Source: Maridesulfovibrio ferrireducens (GTDB lineage Bacteria; Desulfobacterota; Desulfovibrionia; Desulfovibrionales; Desulfovibrionaceae). Taken from it: 64,000 bases of DNA. Shown piece after piece: positions 17,601 to 25,677 of the stretch (position 1 is its first letter; every line of letters begins with the position of its first letter). The notes below the pieces were generated by a model, which ran no database searches, had not been told where the DNA came from, and was given only the letters and a program-made list of their open reading frames with translations. The translations under genes were made by a program, and so were the position numbers. The DNA is taken from contig NZ_FNGA01000001.1 in assembly GCF_900101105.1 (NCBI RefSeq), positions 1-64,000 of the forward strand, in the 5' to 3' direction.

Positions 17601-19145
17601 TTACATTTCACCCCTGTCGATCATCTTCAGCATCCTATAGAGCGAGATGATCAGCATGACCTGGATGATACAGAACGGAGCAGAACCGGCAACAGCCAAT
17701 GATTTCAGCGCATTCATAGCTTCTTCGCCGCCAACAGCCATAACGGCCACACCAAGCATCCCCAGAACCAATCCCCAAAGGATACGCGAGGCAGCCGTGG
17801 GGTTCCGGTTTCCTTTGGACACCTGCATGGAGATGAAGAAGGAAGCGGAGTCGGAGGTTGTGATGGTGAACACCAAGAGACTGATCAAAGCAAAGACGGC
17901 CGCAATATTACCCATGGGATAAGATTCCAACAGCATGTAAATAGCAGGTTCACTGCCTTGCGCCTGCATGGTGGTCCAAATAGGCAGATTGTGGGACAAT
18001 TCAGCCCAAGCACCGGCCCCACCCATTATAGTGAACCAAAGAAGGGAAACGACTGTGGTTGCCAAGGTGACGCCCACGACAAATTCACGAAGGGACCGCC
18101 CTTTGGAAATACGAGCGATAAAACCGCCAACGAACGGGATGTAGGAAATCCACCAGAGCCAATAGAAAACTGGCCACCACCTGATCCAACCACCCTGCTG
18201 CAGATGACCGGCGTCGGTGAAGAAGTTCATATTCATGAATTGACTGACGTACATGCCTGTAACCTCAGTCACCATATTCAGAAGATAAGTTGTCGGACCA
18301 GCGACGAGAACAAAAATAAGCAGTCCGGCAGCAATGACAAGATTACCGATGGATAGGATTCTAACGCCACGCTGCAAGCCACTGACGCTCGAAATGATAA
18401 AAGCAACGATAATAGTGGCCATAATACTGAACTGGCCAAATGTACCAATCTCTACCCCAAAAATACGCAGCATTGCCGTGGAGATGGACATTACACCCAT
18501 ACCAAGAGCTGCCGAGTTACCACAGATTGCACCGATGATACCTAAAGTATCAGCAGCTTTGGCAATGGGACTAGTCGTGCACTTTTTGCCCAGAATACCG
18601 AACAGTCCGGTACCTACGCACATGGGCAGATTCTTACGATACGAAGGCAAAGCAATGGCCATTCCACCGACTGCGAACAACGCCCAGCAAGACGCGCCCC
18701 AGTTGGACACTGTAATCTGGATGGCCATGGGCACGCCCGCAGCTGCGCCGGTAGCTCCCATGTTTGCAGTATGGGTGGAGGTATACAGATGCCACATGGG
18801 TTCTGCCACGCCGAAGCAGACAAAACCAATACCAACACCAGCACTGAACAACATAGATATCCAGCTGAGGTAGCTGAATTCTGGCTTGTCGCCTTCATTA
18901 CCGAGAATGATTTTACCATACCTGCTAAGGGCAATCCACATGGCAAAGAAAAAATTCACTCCAACCAGCAACATGATGAACCACGTAAAGTTCACGGTAA
19001 TCACATTCTGAAAAAACGACAGCGCACTGCTCACCGCAGCGGGGTTCATACTAATGGCGGTAAGAATACACAGCATCAAGGCCATGACAGTAACAAAAAT
19101 CGAATAATCGGTCTCTCCCATGAGAGCTAATAGACGGGCTTTCAT
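17601..19145 (-). CDS. BCCT-family transporter
   Basis: A 514-residue carrier with about twelve membrane helices. The family signature in helix 8 is clear: WPVFYWLWWISYIPFVGGFIARISKGRSLREF. BCCT carriers import betaine, choline, carnitine, taurine-like and sulfonium compounds, by sodium or proton symport or by exchange. The aromatic substrate box is altered: helix 4 reads WGASCWALF (Phe where BetP has Tyr197) and helix 8 reads WWISY (Tyr where BetP has Trp377). The long osmosensing tails of BetP are missing, so a catabolic uptake role is likely. It is transcribed from its own sigma-54 promoter and is convergent with the activator gene. Substrate likely the same as for the GRE; the match is inferred from shared regulation. 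Confidence 0.92.
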   Translation of the reverse strand: MKARLLALMGETDYSIFVTVMALMLCILTAISMNPAAVSSALSFFQNVITVNFTWFIMLLVGVNFFFAMWIALSRYGKIILGNEGDKPEFSYLSWISMLFSAGVGIGFVCFGVAEPMWHLYTSTHTANMGATGAAAGVPMAIQITVSNWGASCWALFAVGGMAIALPSYRKNLPMCVGTGLFGILGKKCTTSPIAKAADTLGIIGAICGNSAALGMGVMSISTAMLRIFGVEIGTFGQFSIMATIIVAFIISSVSGLQRGVRILSIGNLVIAAGLLIFVLVAGPTTYLLNMVTEVTGMYVSQFMNMNFFTDAGHLQQGGWIRWWPVFYWLWWISYIPFVGGFIARISKGRSLREFVVGVTLATTVVSLLWFTIMGGAGAWAELSHNLPIWTTMQAQGSEPAIYMLLESYPMGNIAAVFALISLLVFTITTSDSASFFISMQVSKGNRNPTAASRILWGLVLGMLGVAVMAVGGEEAMNALKSLAVAGSAPFCIIQVMLIISLYRMLKMIDRGEM

Positions 19146-19304
19146 CCCTTCCCCTTTTTTTTCTCAAAGATAAAAACGACACATACTCCTGCCAAGTATT
19201 GCATTAAGACAGCACCACAATACGGCCCCCACAGCACTGCGGTGCATCCGCTTTCCGGTTCTTGAAACAAACAAGAGAAAGCATGAACGCAACCAATCAC
19301 AAAA

Positions 19305-19320
19305 AGCAAAACACGTGCCG
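19305..19320 (-). promoter_or_regulatory. Sigma-54 (-24/-12) promoter of the BCCT gene
   Basis: Minus-strand sequence CGGCAC-N5-TTGCT, with GG and GC exactly ten bases apart and a full TTGC -12 box. Transcription would begin near 19294, giving a leader of about 150 bases before the BCCT start at 19145. It pairs with the sigma-54 promoter of the GRE gene, so both are probably switched on by the same activator. Confidence 0.85.
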
Positions 19321-19416
19321 AGTTTGTGAAAAAAAAGACATCCAGAGGTAAACACCTAAAATATATGATAAATACCATTTAGAACATCAAATAAAGAGGG
19401 GAACATGTGTACAAGA

Positions 19417-19430
19417 TCTTGCATGCAAAC
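19417..19430. promoter_or_regulatory. Upstream TTGCATGCAA palindrome of the BCCT promoter
   Basis: The 10-base palindrome TTGCATGCAA (19419-19428) lies about 100 bases upstream of the sigma-54 promoter. It carries the same CTTGCA and TGCAA half-site cores as the long palindrome upstream of the GRE. Probable binding site of the divergent activator. The rest of 19146-19716 holds the leader and promoter only; no gene is convincing. Confidence 0.5.
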
Positions 19431-19716
19431 AAGCAGAATCCAATATAAATATACAACTTTTTGAACATCTACTGTCTAAAGATAAACAAAATAAGAACAA
19501 CGTTAAGTGGGCGATCATAACCGCATCAAATGGCAGCATTCGCCCTCTTGTTTTCTGCTGCCGCTTTATCTGTTGAACACCAAAAACGCAAGGCTGATTA
19601 GCACCGTCTGCTGTGTGCAAAAGTGCACACAATTCCGAGCACACTCCTAATCGGCTCTGGAGTCGTTTTCGACAGTATAAATAGATATTGAACATGCAAA
19701 GAAGAGGGCTCGGTTA

Positions 19717-19788
19717 CACCACAAAAAAAGGACTTAGATAAAAATCTAAGTCCTTTTTCTTGTTTGCACTGTTTTTTGCTCAATCTGA
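19717..19788. repeat. Right copy of the direct repeat bounding the GRE island
   Basis: Near copy, in the same orientation, of 8441-8514: CACCACAA, then the hairpin AAGGACTTAGAT / ATCTAAGTCCTT (19728-19755, AAAA loop), then about 30 further bases with scattered changes. Only the last few bases of a tRNA-like end (CACCA) are kept. It also acts as a terminator facing the leftward GntR gene, which ends 22 bases away. Confidence 0.6.
19728..19762. terminator. Terminator hairpin before the GntR gene end
   Basis: A perfect 12-bp stem with an AAAA loop and a TTTTTCTT tail on the plus strand; on the minus strand it is followed by TTTTTTTGTGG. It can end the leftward transcript of the GntR gene and, in the ancestral order, a rightward tRNA transcript. 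Confidence 0.75.
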
Positions 19789-19809
19789 CGAAATAACCAC
19801 TAAAAAAAT

Positions 19810-20475
19810 CTATTCCTGCCGATCAACTCCATGCCGAGCCATTCTTTTACCTGAATCAATATAATGCTTTCTTATTGCCTTCTCAAGTCTGGAAGATTTT
19901 TTAGACTCAAGCGCCTCGAATATTAAATTATGCCGCTCATACACTTCTTGAGGTGTAAACAGATTTACCCAGTAGCGATATAGAAGAAATTTTGAGATTC
20001 CCTGACATGAACGTCTGCACAACTCGATCAGCAGTTCATTATTGATACGCGAAAATAAAATATTGTGAAAAGCGTTATCGAGTTCAGCTAAAGATTTTTC
20101 GTTCTCACCAGTCTCTGCAATCTGCCGCATCCCTTCTACAACCTCTTTAAGGTTACTTAGGTCTTCATCAGAATACAGAGATATAGCCTGAGTTACAGCG
20201 GCTGCTTCAAGAACGCCACCGGTAAAATAGCTGTCTTCTATCTGTTTTGCTGTCAGCGCTGCAACATATTTACCTTTTTGCGGCTCAAAACAAATAAGCC
20301 CTTCTCGAGAAAGCATTTGCATTGCTTCACGAATCGGAGCGCGGCTGATACCCAGAGTTTTGGAAAGAACTACTTCTTTGACCTGATCTCCGGGCGAAAG
20401 TTCACCTTCAAGGATCAGACGCTTGATATACTCAGCAACCTGTTCACTATAGGTCAATTTTTTTATACCGATCAT
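19810..20475 (-). CDS. GntR-family regulator, FCD subfamily
   Basis: About 221 residues from the ATG at 20475, which has GAGGAAG four bases upstream. Longer frames, up to 20634, would overlap the racemase gene and lack good ribosome sites. The N-terminal winged helix (EQVAEYIKRLILEGELSPGDQVKEVVLSKTLGISRAPIREAMQML) is typical GntR. The C-terminal part is the all-helical FCD ligand domain with metal-ligand type residues (LAELDNAFHNILF, RHNLIFEAL, HYIDSG). Such regulators usually repress an adjacent catabolic operon and release DNA on binding an organic acid. It is the last gene of a leftward cluster with a TRAP transporter and a PLP lyase. Two AATGTCGACATT palindromes near 27164 and 27307 are good operator candidates. 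Confidence 0.9.
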   Translation of the reverse strand: MIGIKKLTYSEQVAEYIKRLILEGELSPGDQVKEVVLSKTLGISRAPIREAMQMLSREGLICFEPQKGKYVAALTAKQIEDSYFTGGVLEAAAVTQAISLYSDEDLSNLKEVVEGMRQIAETGENEKSLAELDNAFHNILFSRINNELLIELCRRSCQGISKFLLYRYWVNLFTPQEVYERHNLIFEALESKKSSRLEKAIRKHYIDSGKRMARHGVDRQE

Positions 20476-20554
20476 ATCTTCCTCTGAACTGAAAGGATCA
20501 CGGGCAACGGATGAAATATTTGAATAATTATTGTTCATATCTTTACAGGTAAGT

Positions 20555-21442
20555 TCATTGGTTGTCGAGATTAACTCTGCCGACAGATTCGGCCGAAATA
20601 TCAGTTCCGAGAAACTTTCCCCCAACACGGGCAAAGCGGCTCAGGGCATCCGTTGCATAAAAAGAAATGGTTCCTTTATCATCAGGAGCATGTGGATCAG
20701 GTATCTTAAACAGCCCTTTCAACTCAACAGCAAGACTTTCAGCAGGATCGATAAGAACTGTCTGCGGTCCTACTATCTTTTGAATCAACTCTTTAAATTG
20801 AGTAAAATGAGTACAACCCAAAATAAGACTATCCGGCATAATTCCGCCAAAGCTTTCAAGCAGTGGAGAAATATATCTTTTTACCGACATATAAGCGATT
20901 TCATCATCAGTCCATCCTTCCTCTGCAAGTAAAACCAGAAAAGGACAAGCGGCTGATTTAACTTCTATAGTCGCGTCTAAAGCTGCAACAGCTCTCTCAT
21001 ATGCTTTCGCGGTAACAGTACAAGTAGTCCCGATCACCGCAATGCTACCGCCCCGGGATTTAGAAACTGCCGCCCGGGCACCCGCAACAACCATCCCTGT
21101 AACGGAGACTCCGGGAAAAGAATCTTTCACAGTGTGGAGAGCTACAGACGAGGCGGTGTTGCATGCAATCACTACGGATTCAGCCTCTTGAGAAATCAGA
21201 AAACGAGCAGCCTGCATTGAAAAATCGATAATAGTTTCAGGACTTCTGTTACCGTATGGAAGTCTAGCTGTATCGCCTAGATAAATATAATTAAATTCAG
21301 GTAGTTGGTTAACAAGTTCTTTAAGAACCGACAACCCGCCGACTCCTGAATCAAACAGACCTATTGTCGGCCTGTTCGGTACTGAGCGAAGATTTTCATA
21401 AACTTCAGCTCCGAACCGTTTTTGAGCCGAACAAAAATTCAT
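20555..21442 (-). CDS. Glutamate racemase-like (Asp/Glu racemase superfamily)
   Basis: About 295 residues from the ATG at 21442 (AAGGA six bases upstream), overlapping the end of the preceding gene by 38 bases, so translation is probably coupled. The MurI pattern is clear: GLFDSGVGGLSVLKEL, GDTARLPYGNRSPETI, the first catalytic Cys in ACNTASS, and the second in LGCTHF. Housekeeping MurI enzymes have GCTHYPL in the second motif; here it is GCTHFTQF. Location inside a TRAP/PLP-lyase catabolic cluster suggests a racemase for the transported amino acid, for example cysteate, aspartate or a relative, but supply of D-Glu for peptidoglycan cannot be excluded. Check whether the genome holds another murI. 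Confidence 0.8.
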   Translation of the reverse strand: MNFCSAQKRFGAEVYENLRSVPNRPTIGLFDSGVGGLSVLKELVNQLPEFNYIYLGDTARLPYGNRSPETIIDFSMQAARFLISQEAESVVIACNTASSVALHTVKDSFPGVSVTGMVVAGARAAVSKSRGGSIAVIGTTCTVTAKAYERAVAALDATIEVKSAACPFLVLLAEEGWTDDEIAYMSVKRYISPLLESFGGIMPDSLILGCTHFTQFKELIQKIVGPQTVLIDPAESLAVELKGLFKIPDPHAPDDKGTISFYATDALSRFARVGGKFLGTDISAESVGRVNLDNQ

Positions 21443-22655
21443 GATCATCCTTATTAAATGAAAAACGTTCATTGAGCTGTTCAGTTGCTTCATGGATGTT
21501 CGTTGCAAGAACAGGCAATGCTTCGCTGATAACTTGTAAAAATTTAACAGAATCGGCAGGTACAAATGCAGGGATTTTCCATTTACGGATGTATGCTTCA
21601 GAGACGGTCATCGACAAAACCGCACACATTCCAGGCATAATTCCGCCACCTCCGACCTGATCATGCATATGAGAACTCATAAAAGTTACTCCCCCGGCAT
21701 CCTGACTGACAAGAAGGGCCAGTTCGGCAATGAGAGCAACTTTTTCTGCGGAAGTCTTTGTCTTACTAAAATTCGAGCCTATTTGAGAGATACGCTCTCC
21801 CAACGTTTCAACCGCATCTTTTAATTCACCGGTCCCTCTAGGGTATGCAGTATCTGAATTTATATAAGGAAATTTTGTTTTTTCAAGTGCCTTCAAGAGG
21901 GCTTCATAAACATAAACGTTGTCTGAATCTTTATTAATGCGAACCCAGAGTCTGTCATGATCGATTCCCTGACACAGAGACGGGACATAAGCTTTGCTTT
22001 CAAGAACAATTGTGGGGACAACATCAAGGCCAAGATCTTTCATAGCACGCCCTTTATCACCAAGCATGATATTCCCTTCCAGATCTTCATCCGGCCCCAC
22101 GCCACCGTCACTGCTATTAACCAAAGCCATCACAGAAACAGGAATTCCTTCAATTTCAACACAAGCCCCGAAACAACCACCATTTTTATTAGGCATGTCT
22201 TCAAGACCGTATACAAGTTCACCGGGGAACTGTTTTTCGAAAGTATCCATAACGGCGAGACAGCACGCTGTCTGCAAAGCTACAGGAGCTTCAAGAATTC
22301 CCTGTCCGTAAATTCTACCGAAAACTTTAAAAGCAGCAGTTTGACTGTAAACAGCATCAAGCCCTTCACCTCTGTCCAGCAACTCAATTTCATAAGGAGT
22401 AAAACCACGCCGGGCTGTAGCTTTTCCAACTCCACCGCCGTCAGTGACTACAGTTATTTCACCAGAATAAAGATCCGCAGAAACGGAGGATATTGTGGTT
22501 CTTGCGGGAAAAGCCTTTTTAAGAATTTCAGTTGCCACAGCAAAACCAGCCGAATCATCCTGAACAAAGCCGCAATGGCTATGCACATGTCCGGCTCCGG
22601 CATGACCTGAAATACCTATAATACTCTTTTTTGAAACTGATTTAGTTACTTTCAT
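21405..22655 (-). CDS. Unrecognised conserved-type protein in TRAP catabolic cluster
   Basis: A 416-residue protein with an AGGAG site before its ATG. No family is recognised. It starts with GISGHAGAGHVHSHCGFVQDDSAG, a His-rich HxHxH-like stretch that could bind metal. Later come TVVTDGGGVGKATARRG, NKNGGCFGACVEIEGIPVSVMALVNSSDGGVGPDEDLEGN and SSHMHDQVGGGGIMPGM. There are no obvious membrane helices or signal peptide, so it is likely a soluble cytoplasmic enzyme rich in glycine loops. It lies between dctM and the racemase gene, which it overlaps. A hydrolase, lyase or isomerase acting on the transported compound is possible; nothing in the sequence fixes the reaction. Confidence 0.75.
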   Translation of the reverse strand: MKVTKSVSKKSIIGISGHAGAGHVHSHCGFVQDDSAGFAVATEILKKAFPARTTISSVSADLYSGEITVVTDGGGVGKATARRGFTPYEIELLDRGEGLDAVYSQTAAFKVFGRIYGQGILEAPVALQTACCLAVMDTFEKQFPGELVYGLEDMPNKNGGCFGACVEIEGIPVSVMALVNSSDGGVGPDEDLEGNIMLGDKGRAMKDLGLDVVPTIVLESKAYVPSLCQGIDHDRLWVRINKDSDNVYVYEALLKALEKTKFPYINSDTAYPRGTGELKDAVETLGERISQIGSNFSKTKTSAEKVALIAELALLVSQDAGGVTFMSSHMHDQVGGGGIMPGMCAVLSMTVSEAYIRKWKIPAFVPADSVKFLQVISEALPVLATNIHEATEQLNERFSFNKDDHEFLFGSKTVRS

Positions 22656-22669
22656 TATGAACTGCTCCT

Positions 22670-22708
22670 AAAAAAAGTTCTCACTGCCTGCATATGCAGA
22701 CAGTGAGA
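22670..22708 (-). terminator. Terminator-like hairpin between dctM and the 416-residue gene
   Basis: A palindromic stem CTCACTG / CAGTGAG around CTGCATATGCAG (22680-22707) is followed leftward by AACTTTTTTT, all within the 63 bases before the next gene's start. It should reduce transcription into the 416-residue protein, racemase and regulator genes. Confidence 0.75.
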
Positions 22709-22718
22709 TTCTTTACTA

Positions 22719-23999
22719 CTAAAGTCCGGGAAGCCACAGGGATAACTGAGGAATGAATACGATTGCAAGCAGTGCCAGAACCATTGTGAAAAGGAAAGGC
22801 ATAACTGCCGCACTGAGCTTTTCAATACTGATATTACCGATACTGCATCCGACAAACAGGTTTACACCTACAGGGGGAGTCAAAAATCCCATGGATGAAC
22901 ATACGATCATAATAATACCGAAATGAATCGGGTTCATACCCAGAACCTTAACCACCGGTAAAAGAAGAGGTGTAAGGATCAGAATATTTGCAAGAGCATC
23001 CATAAATGTTCCCATAATGAGCAGGAAAACAAGGATGATCGGAATCAATACATACTTATTATCAGAAATACCTACAAGAATTTCTACCAGCATCTCTGGA
23101 ACATTATAGAAAAGCAGAATCTGTCCAAGAGCGGTAGCTGTCGCGACAACAAGAAAGATAGAGGATGTAGTCAGAGCAGTTCCTTTGAAGATTTCAGCAA
23201 CTTTACGCCATGAAAGAGTTCTCAGGAATATGCCTTCAGCAATGAAAGCATAAAGGACAGCAATAACTCCGGCCTCTGTGGGGGTGGTTAATCCACCGTA
23301 AATCCCACCGAGAACAATAAGAGGAACCATCAGAGCAACAAGAGCTTCTTTTGAAGCAACCATGATTTCTTTAAAACCGGCCCGGTCGCCAGTTCCCGTG
23401 TAGCCGTGCTTCTTTGAAATGACATAACTGCATATCATCAAGCAAACTCCGACGAAAACCCCCGGAACAACTCCGGCAATAAACAAATCACCAACGGAGA
23501 CTCCCGCAGTAGTTCCATAAATAATAAGTGGAACACTTGGAGGAATCATTACCCCGAGACAACCCGCTGCGGTGTTTACGGCTGTAGAAAAGGATCTACT
23601 GTATCCTTCTTTAATCATTGAAGGGACCATGATCCCACCAACTGCCGCAACTGTTGCAGGAGCAGATCCGGATAATGCTCCGTAAAACATACTTGTCAAC
23701 ACAGAAATATGAGCCATGCCGCCGGTCATATGCCCTACGAGTTTCTTAGAAACTGTAAGCAACCGTTGCGCCATACTCCCCTTTTGCATGATCTCCCCGG
23801 CCATAATAAAGAACGGGACAGCCATTAAAGGGAATACATCAAGAGATGTCACCATCTTCTGGATAATAAATTCGTAAGGCAGCATATCGCCCGCCCATAC
23901 ACCTACTATAACACTCATTCCAATAGCTATGCCGATAGGAACACTGAGGAGTAGAAACGCAGCCAAGGCCACGAAAGTCAGGATTATTGCAGTCTCCAT
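22719..23999 (-). CDS. TRAP transporter large permease DctM
   Basis: A 426-residue protein with about 12 hydrophobic segments and the DctM pattern: METAIILTFVALAAFLLLSVPIGIAIG at the start, FPLMAVPFFIMAGEIM, LSGSAPATVAAVGGIMVPSM, GYSRSFSTAVNTAAGCLGVMIPPSVPLIIYG and LTPPVGVNLFV near the end. It forms the sodium-coupled channel with DctQ and takes substrate from the periplasmic protein DctP. The order dctP-dctQ-dctM on the minus strand is standard; 12 bases separate it from dctQ. Substrate is an organic acid or sulfonate or amino-acid-like anion, inferred from the adjacent PLP lyase. Confidence 0.95.
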   Translation of the reverse strand: METAIILTFVALAAFLLLSVPIGIAIGMSVIVGVWAGDMLPYEFIIQKMVTSLDVFPLMAVPFFIMAGEIMQKGSMAQRLLTVSKKLVGHMTGGMAHISVLTSMFYGALSGSAPATVAAVGGIMVPSMIKEGYSRSFSTAVNTAAGCLGVMIPPSVPLIIYGTTAGVSVGDLFIAGVVPGVFVGVCLMICSYVISKKHGYTGTGDRAGFKEIMVASKEALVALMVPLIVLGGIYGGLTTPTEAGVIAVLYAFIAEGIFLRTLSWRKVAEIFKGTALTTSSIFLVVATATALGQILLFYNVPEMLVEILVGISDNKYVLIPIILVFLLIMGTFMDALANILILTPLLLPVVKVLGMNPIHFGIIMIVCSSMGFLTPPVGVNLFVGCSIGNISIEKLSAAVMPFLFTMVLALLAIVFIPQLSLWLPGL

Positions 24000-24011
24000 A
24001 TTGATTACCTT

Positions 24012-24512
24012 CTATTTGCAGGACATGGCAGCGAAATCTACTTCGCCTTTTAAAATTGAAATTACACGCTGAACTGTTCTTATAGCCATGAGGCCCAGTC
24101 CAACCGGTACGCTGAGGAAAATCCAGTACATTTGAATTTCGAGAGCAGGCGTTTTCTGTCCGGTTTCAGCAAGGAACAGAACCATCTGCATCCCCCAGAC
24201 AGCTATACATCCACAGAAAAGAATTGTGAAAATATAAGCGACGATTGTTATGTATTTAGCTACGGCCGGACCGAACATGTTACGAAGAATAGTAACTTCG
24301 AGATGTCTGTCAGCTTGTGTGGCATAACTGCACCCGACATACACAGACCAAATGAAAAGATAGCGGGCAAGTTCTTCGGACCAATCCAGAGAACTCTGGA
24401 GGACATAACGTTGAAAGACCTGAACTGCGATAATCAAGGCCATTACAGCCAGACAGCTCGAAGAAAAAATTTCTTCTATTTTATCAAGATATTTTAATTT
24501 CATAAAACTCAC
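24012..24512 (-). CDS. TRAP transporter small permease DctQ
   Basis: A 166-residue protein with four membrane segments. The family motif DWSEELARYLFIWSVYVGCSYATQADRHLEV is present in the middle. The first helix follows LDKIEEIFSSSCLAVMALIIAVQVFQRYVL. DctQ associates with DctM to make the membrane part of the TRAP carrier. It lies 12 bases from dctM and 56 bases from dctP. Confidence 0.93.
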   Translation of the reverse strand: MSFMKLKYLDKIEEIFSSSCLAVMALIIAVQVFQRYVLQSSLDWSEELARYLFIWSVYVGCSYATQADRHLEVTILRNMFGPAVAKYITIVAYIFTILFCGCIAVWGMQMVLFLAETGQKTPALEIQMYWIFLSVPVGLGLMAIRTVQRVISILKGEVDFAAMSCK

Positions 24513-24568
24513 GGGGACACTCCTCGTTAAGCGGGCTGCCGGGTTTTCCCGGCAGCCTGTACAGGAAT

Positions 24569-25564
24569 TTATTCGCCAGCGATGGTTGCTTTGGCTTTAT
24601 TAATCAAGTCCTTGCCGATACGATCTTGAAACTGTGCGTATACACCGGCAGTTGCTTTTGCCCAGCGTGCACGTTCTTCAGGAGTCAGAGTATAAACAGT
24701 TACACCTTTAGCGGCGAGTTTGCCTATGATTTCCTTTTCTCCGTCACGGATAAGTTTACGCTCATACAATTTACTTTCTTCAAATGAATCAAGAATGATT
24801 TTCTTGTTTTCAGGAGAAAGGCTGTCCATGAAACGTTTGGACATCATAACAAGGTGAGGACTGTAGAGGCTGTTAACAATTGTGAGGTTGTTGTTAACTT
24901 CAGGGAAGTTGTTGTGCCATGCGAGATTGAGGTCAATGTCGATACCATCAACTGTCTTCTGCTGCAAAGCTGTGTAAACTTCACCCCATGAAATAGGTGT
25001 AGGATTCATGCCCAGAGCTTTAAGAGTTGCGATATGAGCTTTGGAAGGAGTGGAACGAATTTTCAAGCCTTTTGCATCTTCAAGAGTCTTTACGGTACGT
25101 TTGTTGTTCCAAATGTTACGGAAACCGATTTCGATATATCCAAGACCGATAATACCGCTCTTTTCAAGGGCTTTTGCTGCGTTCATACCGACAGGTCCGT
25201 CAGTAATTTTGTCTGCTGCAGCATAATCAGGGAACAGGAATGGAAGGTCAAAAATCAGGAATTCATCTGAAAATGGAGCGAGATTAGGAGTTGCTGCAGA
25301 ACCCATCTGCAACATATTGAACTGTAAGCCCTGAACAACGCTGTCAAAGTTACCAAATTTAGAACTGTCATAAATATCTACACGGAATTCACCGTTGGTA
25401 CGTTTTTCAACAAGTTCTTTAAATTTTTCAAAGCCCTGTCCCATTGGATGCTGGGGAACGTTGGGATGAGCTAATTTGATTACAGTTGGTCCTGCGATTG
25501 CAGAAGAAACACCCATGGCGACAACCATGACAAGCGCTAAAATCAATGTTTGGATTCTGGACAT
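24569..25564 (-). CDS. TRAP transporter substrate-binding protein DctP
   Basis: A 331-residue periplasmic protein with a clean signal peptide of about 24 residues (LALVMVVAMGVSSAIA, cleaved before GPTVIKL). The DctP pattern includes KLAHPNVPQHPMGQGFEKFKELVEKRTNG, GLKIRSTPSKAHIATLKALGMNPTPISWGEVYTALQQKTVDGID and MSKRFMDSLSPENKKIILDS. The Arg of KIRSTPS is the usual carboxylate ligand, so the substrate should carry a carboxylate. AGGAG precedes the ATG. Confidence 0.95.
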   Translation of the reverse strand: MSRIQTLILALVMVVAMGVSSAIAGPTVIKLAHPNVPQHPMGQGFEKFKELVEKRTNGEFRVDIYDSSKFGNFDSVVQGLQFNMLQMGSAATPNLAPFSDEFLIFDLPFLFPDYAAADKITDGPVGMNAAKALEKSGIIGLGYIEIGFRNIWNNKRTVKTLEDAKGLKIRSTPSKAHIATLKALGMNPTPISWGEVYTALQQKTVDGIDIDLNLAWHNNFPEVNNNLTIVNSLYSPHLVMMSKRFMDSLSPENKKIILDSFEESKLYERKLIRDGEKEIIGKLAAKGVTVYTLTPEERARWAKATAGVYAQFQDRIGKDLINKAKATIAGE

Positions 25565-25629
25565 GTTCTAATACTCCTAATTTTTTTTTAAAATTCAGAG
25601 AGAGAATTTACACTCTCGCTCCCTCCAGG

Positions 25630-25668
25630 TTTTATAAAAAAGACCCGCACTTAAAAGAAGTACGGGTC
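25630..25668 (-). terminator. Terminator between the PLP lyase gene and dctP
   Basis: Stem GACCCGCACTT / AAGTACGGGTC (25642-25652 and 25658-25668, one mismatch) is followed leftward by TTTTTTATAAAA. It lies right after the lyase stop, so the lyase and ridA may be one transcript and the TRAP genes partly separate. Confidence 0.75.
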
Positions 25669-25677
25669 ATTATGTAA

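Noticed and set aside
19142-19695. Two leftward open frames of about 78 and 102 codons upstream of the BCCT gene
   Set aside because: They overlap the sigma-54 promoter and leader of the BCCT gene, have odd Cys- and Phe-rich composition and match nothing known.
20476-20634. Longer N terminus for the GntR regulator
   Set aside because: The extension overlaps the racemase gene and is not part of the GntR fold; the ATG at 20475 has a strong ribosome site.
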